Notes: generated by a model not told the origin, from the sequence alone. Shown: positions 1 to 9,322, counted from the first letter of the stretch. The stretch: DNA of 25,908 nt from an uncultured Collinsella sp. (GCA_900539735.1 UQDE01000034.1:1-25908), one strand, 5' to 3'. Numbers and translations are program-made.

Positions 1-1
1 A

Positions 2-24
2 GGAGGCCACTTAATGTGGCCTCC
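2..24. repeat. Short perfect hairpin at left edge
   Basis: GGAGGCCAC (2-10) and GTGGCCTCC (16-24) form a 9-bp perfect stem with a 5-nt loop. No T-run follows on the + strand, and the - strand flank lies outside the window. It may be the terminator of a neighbouring gene beyond the left edge. Between here and the RNase J start at 270 I see no convincing gene, and no promoter I would defend. Confidence 0.5.
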
Positions 25-269
25 GTCGTGAGCAGGACTGTAGAGCAGGAAACTTCATCAGTGCCCGCCCCACGGGAAACCGACGGGATAGACGGGTTCA
101 GATGGGGCTTTGATGCATGGGTGGTCTGTTGTTGTGCAAATGGGTATCATACTGTGGTTACTGCGTCGAATCTGTGATGCATGTTTGTACGTTCCCGGCG
201 GTCGGTTTGCCAGAAGCGCCCCGTCGGTTGTTCCAGACCCGTTTCGAAGAAAGGAAACCACACGAACCT

Positions 270-1940
270 ATGGCAGCTAAAAAATCATCTCCTTTGAAGA
301 TCATTCCGCTCGGCGGCCTTGACGGCATCGGCAAGAACATGACGGTCTTCGAGTGCGGCGACGACATGGTGCTCGTCGACGCCGGCCTCATGTTCCCCGA
401 CGACTCCCAGCCCGGTATCGACTTGGTACTTCCCGACTACACCTATGTCCTGGAGAACGAGGAGAAGCTCCGCGGCATCGTCGTCACCCACGGCCACGAG
501 GACCACACCGGTTCGCTTCCGTACCTGCTGCAGGACCTCAACAACAAGGTGCCCATCTTCTCGAGCAAGCTGACGCTCGGTTTTATCGAGGGTAAGCTCT
601 CCGAGTTCCGCATTCGCGCGCCCAAGTTCCGTGAGGTCAAGGGCGGCAGCCACGTCAATCTCGGTGGCATCTCGCTCGACTTCTTCTCCATGACGCACTC
701 CATTCCGGGTGCTTTGGGCGTGTTTATTCGCACCAACCAGGGCACCGTTATGCACACGGGCGACTTTAAGCTCGACCAGACGCCCATCGACGGCGTCACG
801 CCCGACTATGCCGCCATCAGCCGCTTTGCCAAGCAGGGCATCGACCTGCTGCTTTCCGACTCCACCAACGCCACGGTTCCTGGCTTTACCAAGTCCGAGG
901 CCGAGGTCGGCCCCAACCTGCTGCACGCCATCAAGAACGCGCCGGGCCGCGTGTTCGTCGCGTCGTTCTCGAGCCACATCCATCGCCTGCAGCAGATCTG
1001 CGATGCCGCCCGCAAGTGTGGCCGCAAGGTCGTCGTGACCGGACGTTCCATGCTCACCAACACCCGCGTGGCGCGTGAGCTTGGCTATCTCAACATCGAC
1101 GATGCCGATATCATCGATGCCTTCGACATTGATAACCTGCCCGACGATAAGATCGTCGTCATGTGCACCGGTTCTCAGGGCGAGCCGCTGTCGGCCCTGT
1201 CCCGCATGGCCAACGGCGAGCACAAGACGCTCTCCATCCACGAGGGCGATACCGTCATCCTCTCGGCAACTCCCGTTCCCGGCAACGAGAAGGCCGTGCA
1301 GCAGGTCGTCAACAGCCTGGCCAAGCTTGGCTGCGACGTGTGGGATAAGAATCGCGCACTCGTCCACGTCTCGGGCCACGGCAGCCAGGAGGAGCTCAAG
1401 CTCCTGATGGCCATGGCCAAGCCCACCTACTTTATGCCGGTTCACGGCGAGGCCGTTCACCTGCGCGCCCATGCCCAGCTAGCCCGCAAGATGGGCCTTA
1501 AGGACGATCACATCTTTATCCTCGATAACGGTGACACGCTCGAGATGCGGGGCGGTATCGTCAAACGCGGTGCGCCCGTCGAGTCCGGCGTCGTTTATGT
1601 CGACGGTCTGCGCATCGGCGACACCGACCCCATCGTCCTGCGCGATCGCCAAAAGCTCGCCAACGACGGTATGGTCACGGCTGTTGCCATCGTCTCGCTC
1701 AAGCACAAGAAGATCGAGGCTATCGAGTTCTCGGGCCGCGGCGTTTCGTTTGCCATCGACGACCAGTTCTCCGAGGATGCCTCCGCAGCCATCATGAAGA
1801 CGATCGAGAAGGGCAAGTTTAGCTTTACCAGTAGCGGCTCCGATGCCATTCGCAAGGCCGTACGCGATTCGCTCTCCAACTTTATCTGGAGCCGCACGCG
1901 CACCCGTCCGATGATCATCCCAGTCGTCATGGAGGTTTAG
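270..1940 (+). CDS. rnj: Ribonuclease J
   Basis: Metallo-beta-lactamase/beta-CASP ribonuclease acting in the cytoplasm as endo- and 5'-3' exonuclease in mRNA decay and rRNA maturation. The zinc-binding signature is H74-G-H76-E-D78-H79, numbered exactly as in B. subtilis RNase J1, and a second metal region MHTGDFKLD follows around residue 168. The beta-CASP part (SDSTNATVPG, then a later CTGSQGEPLSAL) and the C-terminal HGE/VSGHGS motifs are present. From ATG 270 the protein is 556 aa, the family's usual length. I chose this start because an AAGGAAAC ribosome site lies just upstream and the conserved sequence begins soon after; the open frame continues to 117 but that extension is not family-like. 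It ends one base before the ftsK start, so the two are probably translationally coupled. Whether it corresponds to J1 or J2 cannot be settled here; only one copy is in the window. Confidence 0.96.
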   Translation: MAAKKSSPLKIIPLGGLDGIGKNMTVFECGDDMVLVDAGLMFPDDSQPGIDLVLPDYTYVLENEEKLRGIVVTHGHEDHTGSLPYLLQDLNNKVPIFSSKLTLGFIEGKLSEFRIRAPKFREVKGGSHVNLGGISLDFFSMTHSIPGALGVFIRTNQGTVMHTGDFKLDQTPIDGVTPDYAAISRFAKQGIDLLLSDSTNATVPGFTKSEAEVGPNLLHAIKNAPGRVFVASFSSHIHRLQQICDAARKCGRKVVVTGRSMLTNTRVARELGYLNIDDADIIDAFDIDNLPDDKIVVMCTGSQGEPLSALSRMANGEHKTLSIHEGDTVILSATPVPGNEKAVQQVVNSLAKLGCDVWDKNRALVHVSGHGSQEELKLLMAMAKPTYFMPVHGEAVHLRAHAQLARKMGLKDDHIFILDNGDTLEMRGGIVKRGAPVESGVVYVDGLRIGDTDPIVLRDRQKLANDGMVTAVAIVSLKHKKIEAIEFSGRGVSFAIDDQFSEDASAAIMKTIEKGKFSFTSSGSDAIRKAVRDSLSNFIWSRTRTRPMIIPVVMEV

Positions 1941-1941
1941 T

Positions 1942-4719
1942 TTGGCGCGCGGATCTGCACAAAACGCCAAAGGCAACAAATCCAACAACCAACCGGCATC
2001 TGCTAAGGGTGCCGGTTCCCATCTGCGTGCCAATAAGGGCCACGAGTCCGAGTTCGATGAGTTCGAACCCCTGGTCGAGCCTTCGGCCAATCGCGATATC
2101 GCCGGCGTTATCATTGCCGTTTTGGCGATTGCGTCCTTCATTGCCGTGATTTCTCCGGCAACGGCACCCGTGACAGCTGCGGTTGCCGGTTTCTATCACC
2201 TCGGCTTTGGCCTGGGCGCCTACGTGCTGCCGATCGTCATCTTGCTGTTTGCCGCCACGCTCTTTTTGGGTGAGGACTCGCCGCTCAACATTCGCTCGGT
2301 CGCGGGTGGTGCCGTGGTCTTTGTGGCCATTGTTTCTATCCTATCGTTGATGGTTCCGGGTACGACCGACTCGTGCGACCTCATGTTTACGCCGCAGAAC
2401 CTTTCCGCCTCGGGCGGCTACATTGGCGCCTTTATCGCAAGTGCCTTGCAAAACGCCCTGGGTAAACCTATCGCTATGGTTGTCTTGCTGGGCCTTGTCG
2501 TCGTTGGCCTGGTCATCATTGGCTTTTCGGTGGGTGGCGTTTTGCGCTCCGCACGTGATCGCGCTGCCGATTTTGCCGAGCGCCGTCGTGCCGATGTCAA
2601 CGCGAGCCCGTGGGGCGATGAAGAGGCCCTGTCGGTTCCCGGCGTTGCCCGTCCGCACCTGAGCATTCTGCGCCAGAAGGGGGCTGACGCCGCGGTGACC
2701 ACGTTCATGGGTGGCGATGCCGACCCGGTTTTGGATGACGACGAGGACGATGACCCGTTTGTCGACGTGTCCGAGGCCGTGGAGGCCGAGCGCGCCAAGA
2801 CCACGCTGCTGCCGCGTCGCCATGCCAAGAAGGGCAAGGCCGCGCCCAAGCTCAACACGAGCGAGCCTGACCCGTCTTGGTCCGATAGCGAAATTGAACT
2901 CACTGAGGGCGATGACGATTACGACGAGGCTCCGCTCGAGACCGCCAAGACCACCTTGCTGCCGCGTCGCCGCGCCAACGCAGGACAGGTCACCGGACAG
3001 TTTTCGATGGAAGACGACCCGGACAAGGCTGACGAGTCAGAGCCGCCATTTGCCGTGAATCCCGTTTCGGCAGCTCCGCAGATCCCCGACTTCCTAAAGC
3101 ATCCCAAGGTTTCTGATGCCTCCGCCCCCACGGCTTCCGCTGCTCCTGTTGCAGCCGGCGATGGGGGAGCGGACGGTACCACTGCCGATGCCGAGGGCGA
3201 CCAAGAGGACGGCCTCAAGCTTCCGCCGCTCGAAATCCTGCATGCCAACCCGCAGTCGGCGTCCTCCGCGTCTTCTGACAAGGAGCTGGAACAGACTGCC
3301 GAGTCGTTGCAGTCCACCTTGCTTGAGTTTGGCCGAAGCGCCCGCGTCGTCGGCTGGATTGCCGGCCCCACGGTCACGACTTTTAAACTGCAGCCCGGTG
3401 AGGGCGAGCGCGTGAGCAAGATCTCGAGTCTCGAGGACGATATCGCGCTTTCGCTTGCCGCCCAGTCGGTGCGCATCTTTGCGCCGATTCCCGGCACCTC
3501 GCTCGTTGGTATCGAGATTCCCAATCGCAAGCGTCAGAACGTCAACCTAGGCGACGTGCTTCCCTATGTGAAGGGCGGTCCGCTCGAGCTTGCCATCGGT
3601 CGCGATGCCGAGGGCACGCCGGTTGTCGCCGACCTCGCCAAGATGCCCCACCTGCTTATCGCCGGTACCACCGGTTCCGGTAAGTCGGTCATGATCAACT
3701 CCATCATCACGACCTTGCTCATGCGCGCCCTTCCCGAGGACGTTCGCCTGATCATGGTCGACCCCAAGCGCGTCGAGCTTGCAGGCTATAACGGTCTGCC
3801 GCATCTCTATGTGCCCGTGGTGACCGAGCCCAAGCAGGCTGCTAGTGCGCTGCAATGGGCCGTGTCCGAGATGGAGCGTCGCCTGAAGGTCTTCGAGCGC
3901 CTCAACGTTCGCAAGATCTCGACCTACAACGAAAAGCAGGCCGCCGGCGAGTTTGAGCATTACGATAACCCGCCGCAAAAGATGCCCTATCTGGTCATCA
4001 TCATCGACGAGCTTTCGGACCTGATGATGGTAGCCGGCAAGGATGTCGAGGCCTCGATCGTCCGTATCGCCCAGCTGGGCCGTGCTGCCGGTATTCACCT
4101 TATCGTGGCTACGCAGCGCCCCAGCTCCAACGTAGTGACGGGCCTTATTAAGGCCAACATCACCAACCGTATCGCCTTTAACGTGGCTACGGGCATCGAT
4201 TCCCGCGTCATTATCGACCAGATGGGCGCCGAAAAGCTCACCGGTTTGGGCGACATGCTGTTCTCAAAAGTCGACTGGGGCAAGCCCCGCCGTATCCAGG
4301 GCTGTTTTGTCTCGGACGACGAGATCAACGAGATCGTCGAGTTCGTTAAGTCGCAAAGCGAGCCCGACTACCACGAGGAGATCCTGTCTGCCGTGGCGCC
4401 CGCTTCCATGTCCATGGCTGGTGGCGGCGTTGTTCGCACGGGCGTTGCCGAGCCGCAAGATGACGACCCGCTTATCTGGGAGGCCGCCCATATTGTGGTG
4501 GAATCGCAGCTGGGCTCCACATCTGGCCTGCAACGCCGCCTTAAGGTTGGCTATGCGCGCGCCGGGCGTATTATGGACATGCTGGAAGAAAAGGGTGTCG
4601 TCGGCCCGCCCGACGGCTCTAAGCCGCGCGAGGTCCTGCTGGATGAAGAGGGGCTTGCCGCGCTGGAGTCTGTCGACGCCGAGATGGCACGTGAAGATCG
4701 TGAGTTTGGAGGATTCTGA
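1942..4719 (+). CDS. ftsK: DNA translocase FtsK/SpoIIIE
   Basis: Membrane-anchored hexameric ATPase that pumps chromosomal DNA through the division septum. Four hydrophobic segments occupy roughly residues 50-205, followed by a long acidic linker (about 210-450), the alpha/beta motor domain, and a C-terminal winged-helix gamma domain (about 845-910) that would read polar KOPS-type sequences. Walker A is G575-TTGSGKS-582 and Walker B is in VIIIDELSDLM. The TTG start at 1942 is supported by GGAGGT at 1931-1936, inside the end of rnj. The length, 925 aa, is typical for actinobacterial FtsK. The linker repeats the motif AKTTLLPRR at residues 285 and 335. The stop codon overlaps the next gene's ATG (TGATG). 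SpoIIIE and FtsK cannot be separated by sequence alone, but the organism is probably a non-sporulator. Confidence 0.96.
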   Translation: MARGSAQNAKGNKSNNQPASAKGAGSHLRANKGHESEFDEFEPLVEPSANRDIAGVIIAVLAIASFIAVISPATAPVTAAVAGFYHLGFGLGAYVLPIVILLFAATLFLGEDSPLNIRSVAGGAVVFVAIVSILSLMVPGTTDSCDLMFTPQNLSASGGYIGAFIASALQNALGKPIAMVVLLGLVVVGLVIIGFSVGGVLRSARDRAADFAERRRADVNASPWGDEEALSVPGVARPHLSILRQKGADAAVTTFMGGDADPVLDDDEDDDPFVDVSEAVEAERAKTTLLPRRHAKKGKAAPKLNTSEPDPSWSDSEIELTEGDDDYDEAPLETAKTTLLPRRRANAGQVTGQFSMEDDPDKADESEPPFAVNPVSAAPQIPDFLKHPKVSDASAPTASAAPVAAGDGGADGTTADAEGDQEDGLKLPPLEILHANPQSASSASSDKELEQTAESLQSTLLEFGRSARVVGWIAGPTVTTFKLQPGEGERVSKISSLEDDIALSLAAQSVRIFAPIPGTSLVGIEIPNRKRQNVNLGDVLPYVKGGPLELAIGRDAEGTPVVADLAKMPHLLIAGTTGSGKSVMINSIITTLLMRALPEDVRLIMVDPKRVELAGYNGLPHLYVPVVTEPKQAASALQWAVSEMERRLKVFERLNVRKISTYNEKQAAGEFEHYDNPPQKMPYLVIIIDELSDLMMVAGKDVEASIVRIAQLGRAAGIHLIVATQRPSSNVVTGLIKANITNRIAFNVATGIDSRVIIDQMGAEKLTGLGDMLFSKVDWGKPRRIQGCFVSDDEINEIVEFVKSQSEPDYHEEILSAVAPASMSMAGGGVVRTGVAEPQDDDPLIWEAAHIVVESQLGSTSGLQRRLKVGYARAGRIMDMLEEKGVVGPPDGSKPREVLLDEEGLAALESVDAEMAREDREFGGF

Positions 4720-6230
4720 TGGCTGCACGCTTTGGTGACATGCTGCTCGAGCAGCGTCGCCGGATGGGCCTTTCCATTCAGCAGGTCGCCAATACCATCA
4801 AAATCAGGCCGCAGATCATCGAGTTTTTCGAGACCGGTAACTTTGCTTCGATGCCGCCGCGCGGCTATGCACAGGGCATGATTTCGAGCTATGCTCGCTT
4901 TTTGGGCCTCAATCCGCGCGAGGTCGTCAATGCCTACTTTGACGACCTGATGGCATACGAACGCGAAACGTCGCAGCAGGGCGGTCGTTTTCAGGACGCC
5001 GCCGGCTACGTCAATTCGCGTTCCTCGGTCGATAACGGGCGCTTCCTGATGGTTCAGGGCGGTCGTTCGACCCGCTATGGACAGCGTCCTCAGCAGGCCG
5101 GTTATATTACTGAGACGGGTTCGGGCGAGGAGATTCGCTCACAGCGTGACCGGTTCCGCAGTACGCCGATGCCCGAGGATCGTGCACTTCCCGCTGCCCG
5201 CGGTGTGGCGCGTGACCCTCGTGCCGGCTACGGCGACGGCGGCTATTCCGATCGCGGTTACCGTGGTGCCTCTACGGGACGCTCTCGCGGTGGCTATGCG
5301 GATGCCGATACCACGCAGGTGACGCCGCGTCTTCGCTCTCAATCACAGCCGTATGGCCAGCGCTCTTCGACTCCGCGTTCGGGCCAGCGTGGCTATCAAG
5401 GCCGCGGTGAACTTGCGCCCCGCTCGGGTCAGCGCAGCCTTCAGGGCCAGGGTGGCTATCGCGGCCGTTCCGATAGCAATCGTGGTCGTATGCCTCAGGG
5501 AGGCGGCCGCAGCAGTTCCAATCGTGGACGCGGCGGATCACGTACTCCTCAAAACAACGGGCTCGATCCGCGTATCGTCTACGCCGGCATCGGTGCCGTG
5601 GCGTTGCTGCTGATCGTGCTCATCGTGGTGCTTCTGCGCGGCTGCGCATCTTCGGCGCCCGAGACCACGCCCGAGACGCCCACTGCTACCAAGACGACGA
5701 CCAAGAAGTCTTCTAAGAAGACCGAAACGGTCGACGAGGACGAAGACACCGATGAGGCGACGGATGAGTCGACTGACTCGGACGCTACCAAGACGACGGC
5801 CAAGAAGGAAGAGAACGAGGTCACGAAGTTCAAAGTCTCCGTTGCCAAGGGAAAGACCGCGTGGATTGAGGTCAAGGTCGACGGCAAGTCGGTCTATGGC
5901 GCCCAAGCGACTGGCCCCTTTGAGCAGGAGTACACGCCCGAGTCCTCGATCGAGATCACCACGTCCAAGCCTTCCGATGTCACCGTTACCAAGAACGGTG
6001 AAAAGGTCCGTTACGATACCAAGACCTCGGGCGTGGCGCGTGTGACTATCACCGTTCCCAAGAAGGAGACGACTGATTCCGAGAATGGTGAAAGTTCTGA
6101 TGGTACCGACACCACCGATGGTACCGGTACCACCGACGTTACCGATGCCCAGTCCACGGATGGCGCCGATACCGCAACTGACGGTCAGACACCCACCGAT
6201 TCTACCGACTATTCGTACGATAGCTACTAA
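4719..6230 (+). CDS. RodZ-like membrane HTH protein with RG-rich linker
   Basis: Probable cell-shape/division morphogen of the RodZ (YmfM) type. Residues about 3-75 form a Cro/cI-like HTH_25 domain (GDMLLEQRRRMGLSIQQVAN, then YARFLGLNP). One transmembrane helix lies at about 288-310 and ends in RGC. An extracytoplasmic domain resembling DUF4115 lies around 370-455 (KTAWIEVKVDGKSVYGA), followed by a low-complexity Thr/Asp/Gly/Ser tail. The cytoplasmic segment of about residues 160-280 is unusually rich in Arg-Gly-Gln-Tyr repeats (SGQRGYQGRG, SNRGRGG). At 503 aa it is longer than a typical RodZ, mostly because of this linker and the tail. It overlaps ftsK by one base. The B. subtilis counterpart ymfM likewise lies just before pgsA. 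I leave the symbol blank because the RodZ role is inferred from domain order. Confidence 0.85.
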   Translation: MAARFGDMLLEQRRRMGLSIQQVANTIKIRPQIIEFFETGNFASMPPRGYAQGMISSYARFLGLNPREVVNAYFDDLMAYERETSQQGGRFQDAAGYVNSRSSVDNGRFLMVQGGRSTRYGQRPQQAGYITETGSGEEIRSQRDRFRSTPMPEDRALPAARGVARDPRAGYGDGGYSDRGYRGASTGRSRGGYADADTTQVTPRLRSQSQPYGQRSSTPRSGQRGYQGRGELAPRSGQRSLQGQGGYRGRSDSNRGRMPQGGGRSSSNRGRGGSRTPQNNGLDPRIVYAGIGAVALLLIVLIVVLLRGCASSAPETTPETPTATKTTTKKSSKKTETVDEDEDTDEATDESTDSDATKTTAKKEENEVTKFKVSVAKGKTAWIEVKVDGKSVYGAQATGPFEQEYTPESSIEITTSKPSDVTVTKNGEKVRYDTKTSGVARVTITVPKKETTDSENGESSDGTDTTDGTGTTDVTDAQSTDGADTATDGQTPTDSTDYSYDSY

Positions 6231-6256
6231 GCCGCTCGTACGCGAAAGGAAACATC

Positions 6257-6754
6257 ATGGCTAAAGATTCCAGCTTCGACGTCGTGTCCGAGGTCAACAT
6301 GCAAGAGGTCGACAACGCCTTTCAGCAGACCACGCGCGAGATTTCCCAGCGCTATGACCTTAAGGATTCCGGCGCCACGATCGAGCTTTCGAAGGGCGAC
6401 AAGCTCTTTACGATCAGCGCCCCGGCTGACTTTGTCTCTAAGCAGATTATCGACGTGCTGAGCTCCAAGCTCATCAAGCGCGGCATCGACCTCAAGGCTG
6501 TCTCGTGGGATGCTCCGCAGGCGGCGTCGGGCGGCACCGTGCGCGTGCTCGGCCATATCGTCGAGGGTATCGACCAGGCGACCGCCAAGAAGATCAACAA
6601 GGACATCAAGGACCAAAAGCTCAAGGTCAAGGTGACCATCGAGGCCGACAAGCTGCGTGTTTCCTCTGCTTCGAAGGACGCGCTGCAGACCGTGATTCAG
6701 TTCCTGCGCGACCAGGACTACGGCCAGCCGCTGCAGTTCACCAACTACCGCTAA
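6257..6754 (+). CDS. yajQ: YajQ family protein (UPF0234), nucleotide-binding
   Basis: Small cytoplasmic protein of 165 aa, the family's usual length (about 163), with two ferredoxin-like folds. Family marks are the start MAKDSSFDVVSEV, the run REISQRYDLKDS, DDxxYxR-like GIDLKAVSW, and the C-terminal RDQDYGQPLQFTNYR. Some homologues bind cyclic di-GMP or nucleic acid, but the physiological role is not settled. A GAAAGGAAAC ribosome site precedes ATG 6257. It follows the RodZ-like gene by 26 bp and precedes rimO by 27 bp, all on one strand, so co-transcription is likely. Confidence 0.93.
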   Translation: MAKDSSFDVVSEVNMQEVDNAFQQTTREISQRYDLKDSGATIELSKGDKLFTISAPADFVSKQIIDVLSSKLIKRGIDLKAVSWDAPQAASGGTVRVLGHIVEGIDQATAKKINKDIKDQKLKVKVTIEADKLRVSSASKDALQTVIQFLRDQDYGQPLQFTNYR

Positions 6755-6781
6755 TATCAATCGAAAGGACCGCTCTCCAAC

Positions 6782-8131
6782 ATGGATACACCGTTGGGCT
6801 CCGTGCTCTACATCACCCTCGGGTGCGCTAAGAACGAGGTTGACACCGACCGCATGCGTTCTCTTTTGACCGCCGCGGGCTACGAGGAGGCATTCGACCC
6901 GCAGGATGCCGATATCGCTATCGTCAATACTTGCTCGTTCCTCGCCTCCGCAACGTCCGAGAGCATCGAGACCACGCTCGAGCTCGCCAACGAGGTTCAG
7001 GACGGCGTTCGTTCTTGCCCCATCGTCATGTGCGGCTGCGTGCCGTCGCGCTATGGCGACGACCTGCCTGACGAGTTGCCCGAGGTCGCTGCCTTTGTGA
7101 AGGCCGACGAGGAAGACGGCATCGTGGCGGTCATCGATGGCGTGCTGGGTGTCGAGCGCGAGATTGCCGCCTATATTCCTCAGGTCAAGCGTACCGTCGA
7201 GGGTGCGGTTGCCTACGTCAAGATTTCTGATGGCTGCAACCGCTTCTGCAGCTTCTGCATGATCCCTTACATTCGCGGTCGCTATCATTCGCGTAATGCC
7301 GAGAGCATTATCTCCGAGGTGCGCGACCTGGTTGCCGGCGGTGTGCGCGAGATCGTGCTGATCGGCCAGGACACGGGTATTTGGGGCATCGACTTTGCCG
7401 ACGAGGACGTCGCCGAGGGCTCGCCGCGCAATCTGGCGCAGCTGCTGCGTGCCGTCGCCGAGGCCGTGCGCCCGCACAACGTCTGGGTCCGTGTGCTCTA
7501 CTTGCAGCCCGAGGGCATGACTGACGAGCTCATTGAGACCATTCGTGATACGCCCGAGGTGCTGCCCTATATCGATATCCCCGTGCAGCACTGCGACGCT
7601 CGCATCCTCAAGGCCATGCGTCGCTCCGGTTCGCGCCAGGAGCTCGAGGATCTGTTCCGCGACCTTCGTGAGCGTATCCCCGGCATCGTGATCCGTTCCA
7701 CGGCCATGGTCGGCTTCCCGACCGAGACCGACGACGAGTTCCGCGACCTTATCGACTTTATGGACACCGTCGGCTTTGACTACACGAGTGTCTTTGCCTA
7801 CTCGCGTGAGGAAGGTAGCCTGGCCGCCAAGATGGAGGGCCAGGTCGATGAGGAGGTTAAGCTCGAGCGCGCCCAGGAGGCCATGGACCTGGCCGAGTCG
7901 CTCGGTTTTGCCGCCACCGCCGCCCATGTGGGCGAGCGAGCCCAGGTAATCGTCGACGGTATCGAAGAGACCGAGGATGGCGCCGAGCTGATCGGCCATG
8001 CCTGGTTCCAGGCGCCCGATTCCGATGGCGCGGTGCATCTGGACGCCAGCGAGGCGTCCGTGGGCGATATTCTGACCGTCGAGTTTACCGATAGCTTCTG
8101 CTACGAGCTTATCGGTCATGTTGTGGAGTAG
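6782..8131 (+). CDS. rimO: Ribosomal protein uS12 methylthiotransferase RimO
   Basis: Radical-SAM enzyme that adds a methylthio group to an Asp of ribosomal protein S12. The N-terminal UPF0004 domain supplies three cluster cysteines (TLGCAKNEVD, NTCSF, MCGC). The radical SAM triad is C152-NRF-C156-SF-C159, and a C-terminal TRAM-like domain spans about 380-449. The LGCAKNxVD start and the ISDGCNRFCSFCMIP signature favour RimO; MiaB is present separately at 14769. Length, 449 aa, is normal. GAAAGGA lies 12 nt before ATG 6782, a slightly long spacing. Nine bases separate it from pgsA. Confidence 0.94.
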   Translation: MDTPLGSVLYITLGCAKNEVDTDRMRSLLTAAGYEEAFDPQDADIAIVNTCSFLASATSESIETTLELANEVQDGVRSCPIVMCGCVPSRYGDDLPDELPEVAAFVKADEEDGIVAVIDGVLGVEREIAAYIPQVKRTVEGAVAYVKISDGCNRFCSFCMIPYIRGRYHSRNAESIISEVRDLVAGGVREIVLIGQDTGIWGIDFADEDVAEGSPRNLAQLLRAVAEAVRPHNVWVRVLYLQPEGMTDELIETIRDTPEVLPYIDIPVQHCDARILKAMRRSGSRQELEDLFRDLRERIPGIVIRSTAMVGFPTETDDEFRDLIDFMDTVGFDYTSVFAYSREEGSLAAKMEGQVDEEVKLERAQEAMDLAESLGFAATAAHVGERAQVIVDGIEETEDGAELIGHAWFQAPDSDGAVHLDASEASVGDILTVEFTDSFCYELIGHVVE

Positions 8132-8140
8132 GAGAGCGTC

Positions 8141-8779
8141 GTGGCTAACGAGAGTAATAAGGAACTGACGAGTGTCTGGACGCCCGCCAACATCGTGACG
8201 TGCGTTCGCATCGTCTTTATCCCGGTGTTCATGATCGTGTCGGCGCTTTCTCACACGAGTGTTGCCGGTACGGATTGGAGCACCTTCGACGGCCCGCTCG
8301 CCGCCGCTGCCTTCATTCTGTATGTGATCCTGTCGTGCACCGATAAGGTCGACGGTTATCTGGCGCGTTCGCGCAACGAGATCACCGACTTCGGTAAATT
8401 CTTGGACCCCATCGCCGATAAGCTGCTCGTGTTCTCGGCCCTGCTGCTGTTCTTGGATTTTGGCGCAGTGACCGTGTGGTCCGTGTTCATTATCCTGTTC
8501 CGTGAGCTTCTGGTGAGCGCCCTTCGCATGGTCGCGAGTGCGGCCGGTGTGGTCGTTGCGGCCGATAAGCTCGGCAAGTACAAGACGGCAACCACGATGG
8601 TCTCCATTTGCGGTTACCTGTGCGTTTTTGCTATGGCCGGCTTGCACCTTGGCCCGGTGGCGCTAACGCTCGGCATCTACTCGGTGTCGCGCTTCCTGTA
8701 CGCCGTTGCCGTTGTCCTGACCGTTATCTCGGGCGCCCAGTACTTCTGGAACTGCCGCAAGATCGTCTTTTCGGTCTAG
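8141..8779 (+). CDS. pgsA: CDP-diacylglycerol--glycerol-3-phosphate 3-phosphatidyltransferase
   Basis: Integral membrane enzyme that makes phosphatidylglycerol-phosphate, the first committed step to phosphatidylglycerol and cardiolipin. The full CDP-alcohol phosphotransferase motif is visible: D68-KV-D71-G72-YL-A75-R76, eight residues, G85, D89 and D93. Several hydrophobic helices surround it. The protein has 212 aa. The start is GTG 8141, with GGAG at 8131-8134 upstream. Another CDP-alcohol phosphotransferase substrate is possible in principle, but the start WTPANIVTCVRI and the position before cinA-recA match pgsA. Confidence 0.92.
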   Translation: MANESNKELTSVWTPANIVTCVRIVFIPVFMIVSALSHTSVAGTDWSTFDGPLAAAAFILYVILSCTDKVDGYLARSRNEITDFGKFLDPIADKLLVFSALLLFLDFGAVTVWSVFIILFRELLVSALRMVASAAGVVVAADKLGKYKTATTMVSICGYLCVFAMAGLHLGPVALTLGIYSVSRFLYAVAVVLTVISGAQYFWNCRKIVFSV

Positions 8780-8791
8780 GTCCTGGTGGGT

Positions 8792-9322
8792 ATGACGGAC
8801 TCTTTTGAGCAGATTTCCGCACATAACGAGGAGCTGGCGCGTGATATTGTCGAGCGCGCGAGCGCTCGGGGCGTGACGGTTTCGACGGCTGAGTCGCTGA
8901 CGGCGGGTATGATCGCCTCGACGATTGCCGATATCCCGGGCGCCTCGGCGGTGCTGCGTGGCGGTGCGGTGACCTATTGCGATGAGATTAAGCATCGCGT
9001 TCTTGGTGTTGAGCAGGAGACGCTTGACCGCTATACCGCGGTGTCGCATCAGACCGCGCGCGAGATGGCGGTGGGTTCGCTGGAGCTGTACCAGAGCGAT
9101 ATTGCAGTGAGCGCAACGGGTTATGCCGGCCCCGGCGGTGGCACTGAGGACGATCCGGCGGGCACTTTCTATATTGGCTGGGCGCATCGTTCCGCCGATG
9201 GGGGCGTGCCGGTTGTGGACTCTGTGCGCTGCCACTATGAGGGCGACCGTTCGTGTGTTCGTGCCCATGCGGTCACGGAGGCATTGGGTCGCATTGCCCT
9301 TGTGCTCAACTCTATGGAATAG
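8792..9322 (+). CDS. cinA: CinA C-terminal domain amidohydrolase (PncC-like)
   Basis: Cytoplasmic nicotinamide-mononucleotide deamidase of the CinA-C family, expected to recycle NMN to nicotinate mononucleotide. Family hallmarks are VSTAESLTAGMIASTIADIPGAS, the GGAVTYCDEIKHRVLGV segment and the glycine-rich SATGYAGPGGGTEDDPAGT. Only the C-terminal domain is present (about 176 aa); the MoCF/COG1058 N-terminal domain of full CinA is absent, so the cinA symbol is used for the CinA-C form. The start may be ATG 8792 or GTG 8786; neither has a strong ribosome site, suggesting coupling to pgsA 12 bp upstream. It precedes recA as in several Gram-positive genomes, but with a hairpin between them. Confidence 0.9.
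   Translation: MTDSFEQISAHNEELARDIVERASARGVTVSTAESLTAGMIASTIADIPGASAVLRGGAVTYCDEIKHRVLGVEQETLDRYTAVSHQTAREMAVGSLELYQSDIAVSATGYAGPGGGTEDDPAGTFYIGWAHRSADGGVPVVDSVRCHYEGDRSCVRAHAVTEALGRIALVLNSME

Noticed and set aside
285..1472. A 395-codon open frame on the minus strand
   Set aside because: It lies opposite RNase J and has the same mirror-like composition, with no ribosome site or family features.
6227..8647. An 806-codon open frame on the minus strand
   Set aside because: It runs antisense to yajQ, rimO and part of pgsA, three intact conserved genes. Its His/Asp/Gly/Leu-rich composition is the mirror of GC-biased codons on the other strand; no domain is visible.
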